The translations under genes were made by a program, and so were the position numbers. Of a stretch of DNA of 26,044 nt, positions 25,221 through 26,044 are shown in pieces; within the stretch, counting starts at the first letter, position 1, and the number at the start of each line of letters is the position of its first letter. The stretch comes from a virus, in IMG/VR virus record IMGVR_UViG_3300015360_002539, positions 1 through 26,044 of that record; one strand, 5' to 3'. Below the pieces are notes generated by a model. It did no database searches. It worked only from the letters and a program-made list of their open reading frames with translations, and had not been told where the DNA came from.

Positions 25221-26044
25221 ATGCAAATCCCCAACCCAATCGCGGCCCTAAAGGCGCCTCGCCCCACCAGGCTCTTCATCGGTCTCCCTATTTATTCGCA
25301 GGTTGCGACTCAGTTTTTCCAGTGCTTGTTGGCGCTCCAGGCCGACAAACAATCGCACGTTTCACGGATGCCGGATGGCTCGCTGAACATGCGGATGGCG
25401 TTCACGGTCGCGGGCAAACCCTGCCCGATTGACATCCATCTTTGCCAGGGCGACGGCGTCGCGCGCTCGCGCAACCAGCTCACGGCGGCCTTCCTCAAGT
25501 CGGATTGCACGCACCTGATGTGGATCGATTGCGACATCATCTTCACCCCGGAACACATCGCGCGCCTGGTGTCGCATGACGTGCCCATCGTCGGTGGTCT
25601 CTACCCCAAGAAACAGGAGGGACCGGTCGAGTGGGTCATCAATACTCTGCCTTACATGCCGGCCGTGGATGCGCGCAAGCTCCAGGCCGTGCGTTACGCG
25701 GGCACCGGCTTCCTGTGCGTCCAGCGCGGGGTCATCGAGCAGATGATCGAGGCGTATCCTGATTGCGCTTACGGCGCGGATTACGGGGAGCGCAACCTCG
25801 AACACAACGTCTGGCCAATGGAGGTGCATCGCGATTCGGATTCGCAGGCCCATTGGGATGCGCAGCATCTTTGCGAATACCTGCTCACTGAGCAGGGCGC
25901 GAAGTTTCATGAGGAGTTTTCCACCGTCATCGAACGTCTCAAGGGCTTGCTGCCCGCGCCCAAGCCGGGCCGGCTGCTCTCCGAGGATTACTTTTTTTGT
26001 CAGCGGGCGCAGGAGCTTGGCATCCCCGTGCTGGTCGATACGGG
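25221..26044 (+). CDS. Phage-borne glycosyltransferase-like protein (GT-A type), partial
   Basis: The gene starts at ATG 25221 and runs out of the window with no stop (274 codons). The pattern is of a GT-A glycosyltransferase: 'RLFIGLPIYSQVATQFFQCL', 'GVARSRNQLTAAFLKSDCTH', 'LMWIDCDIIFTPEHIARLVS' with the metal-binding D-x-D (Asp-Cys-Asp), 'YAGTGFLCVQRGVIEQMIEA' and 'SEDYFFCQRAQELGIPVLVD'. Such enzymes, found in various phages, may glycosylate virion proteins, DNA or host glycans. Its early codons overlap a sequence shared with the palindromic repeat arm (25256-25272). The place, right after capsid genes, suggests a virion or moron role. Confidence 0.75.
   Translation, partial: MQIPNPIAALKAPRPTRLFIGLPIYSQVATQFFQCLLALQADKQSHVSRMPDGSLNMRMAFTVAGKPCPIDIHLCQGDGVARSRNQLTAAFLKSDCTHLMWIDCDIIFTPEHIARLVSHDVPIVGGLYPKKQEGPVEWVINTLPYMPAVDARKLQAVRYAGTGFLCVQRGVIEQMIEAYPDCAYGADYGERNLEHNVWPMEVHRDSDSQAHWDAQHLCEYLLTEQGAKFHEEFSTVIERLKGLLPAPKPGRLLSEDYFFCQRAQELGIPVLVDT

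Larger units (their letters stand above)
3052..26044 (+). mobile_element. Mu-like transposable prophage, left part (right end outside window)
   Basis: Gene order follows phage Mu: leftward repressor, rightward Ner-like gene, transposase A and target-selection ATPase B, a middle region of small genes, then small terminase-like, large terminase, portal, MuF, gpG, gpI and capsid. The left boundary is placed at 'TGTTTTGGC' (3052) because Mu-type elements start with TG and the first repeated site begins 9 bases further in; another TG at 3040 is possible, so the boundary is uncertain by about a dozen bases. The element interrupts a dioxygenase gene. The right end, the tail genes and the target duplication cannot be seen. 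Confidence 0.9.

Noticed and set aside
1-26044. tRNA or rRNA genes
   Set aside because: No cloverleaf-type or rRNA-like sequence was noticed on either strand by eye; a covariance-model scan would be needed to be certain.

Overview
The window holds the left three quarters or so of a Mu-like (transposable) prophage inserted into a bacterial surface-polysaccharide locus. The DNA is GC-rich and gene-dense. The host is probably a member of Verrucomicrobiota: a prophage-borne secreted protein carries a beta-strand domain I associate with that phylum, and the window is full of heptamer tandem repeats and 'GGGAGCC-TYGCCC-ACC' palindromic repeats of a kind I associate with such genomes. This assignment is inference; there is no rRNA or marker gene here.

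Layout. (1) 1-3050, host: tail of an unrecognised gene, a hexapeptide-repeat O-acetyltransferase, a large glycosyltransferase-like protein and a phytanoyl-CoA dioxygenase-family gene cut off by the prophage. (2) 3050-3300, prophage left end with repeated, partly inverted sites that look like transposase-binding sites, then a 24-bp perfect palindrome. (3) 3302-4349, leftward lysogeny unit: repressor plus a secreted 'moron' protein. (4) 4385-8769, rightward early unit: Ner-like protein, small genes, a probably frameshifted DUF3102-like gene, MuA-like transposase and MuB-like ATPase. (5) 8760-15872, middle region of small, mostly overlapping genes: MazG-like protein, stand-alone DnaA-domain-IV-like protein, excisionase-like HTH protein, beta-solenoid repeat protein, DUF5131 (Gp37/Gp68) protein, membrane proteins and a cytosine methyltransferase-like protein. 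(6) 15869-25163, packaging and head genes in Mu order: small terminase-like, large terminase, portal (gp29), MuF protein, gpG, gpI protease/scaffold, major capsid and a probable decoration protein. (7) 25221-end, a partial glycosyltransferase-like gene. The tail genes, any lysis cassette and the right end lie outside the window.

Two things stand out. First, the MuF head protein carries an extra C-terminal domain of lower GC with an HELGH zinc-metallopeptidase motif, followed with a 4-base overlap by a small acidic protein; this has the shape of a phage-borne MuF polymorphic toxin with its immunity gene. Second, the phage genome is riddled with unrelated short tandem repeats, nearly all of period 7 (one family 8), lying at gene junctions, where they often supply the upstream stop codon and end a few bases before the next start, or lying in frame inside genes. 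A different, palindromic repeat sits in frame inside the portal gene, and single arms of it occur in the transposase and glycosyltransferase genes. Several catalytic motifs are non-canonical: transposase D-E-E instead of D-D-E, MuB Walker A and B substitutions, and a DUF5131 protein lacking its cysteine cluster.
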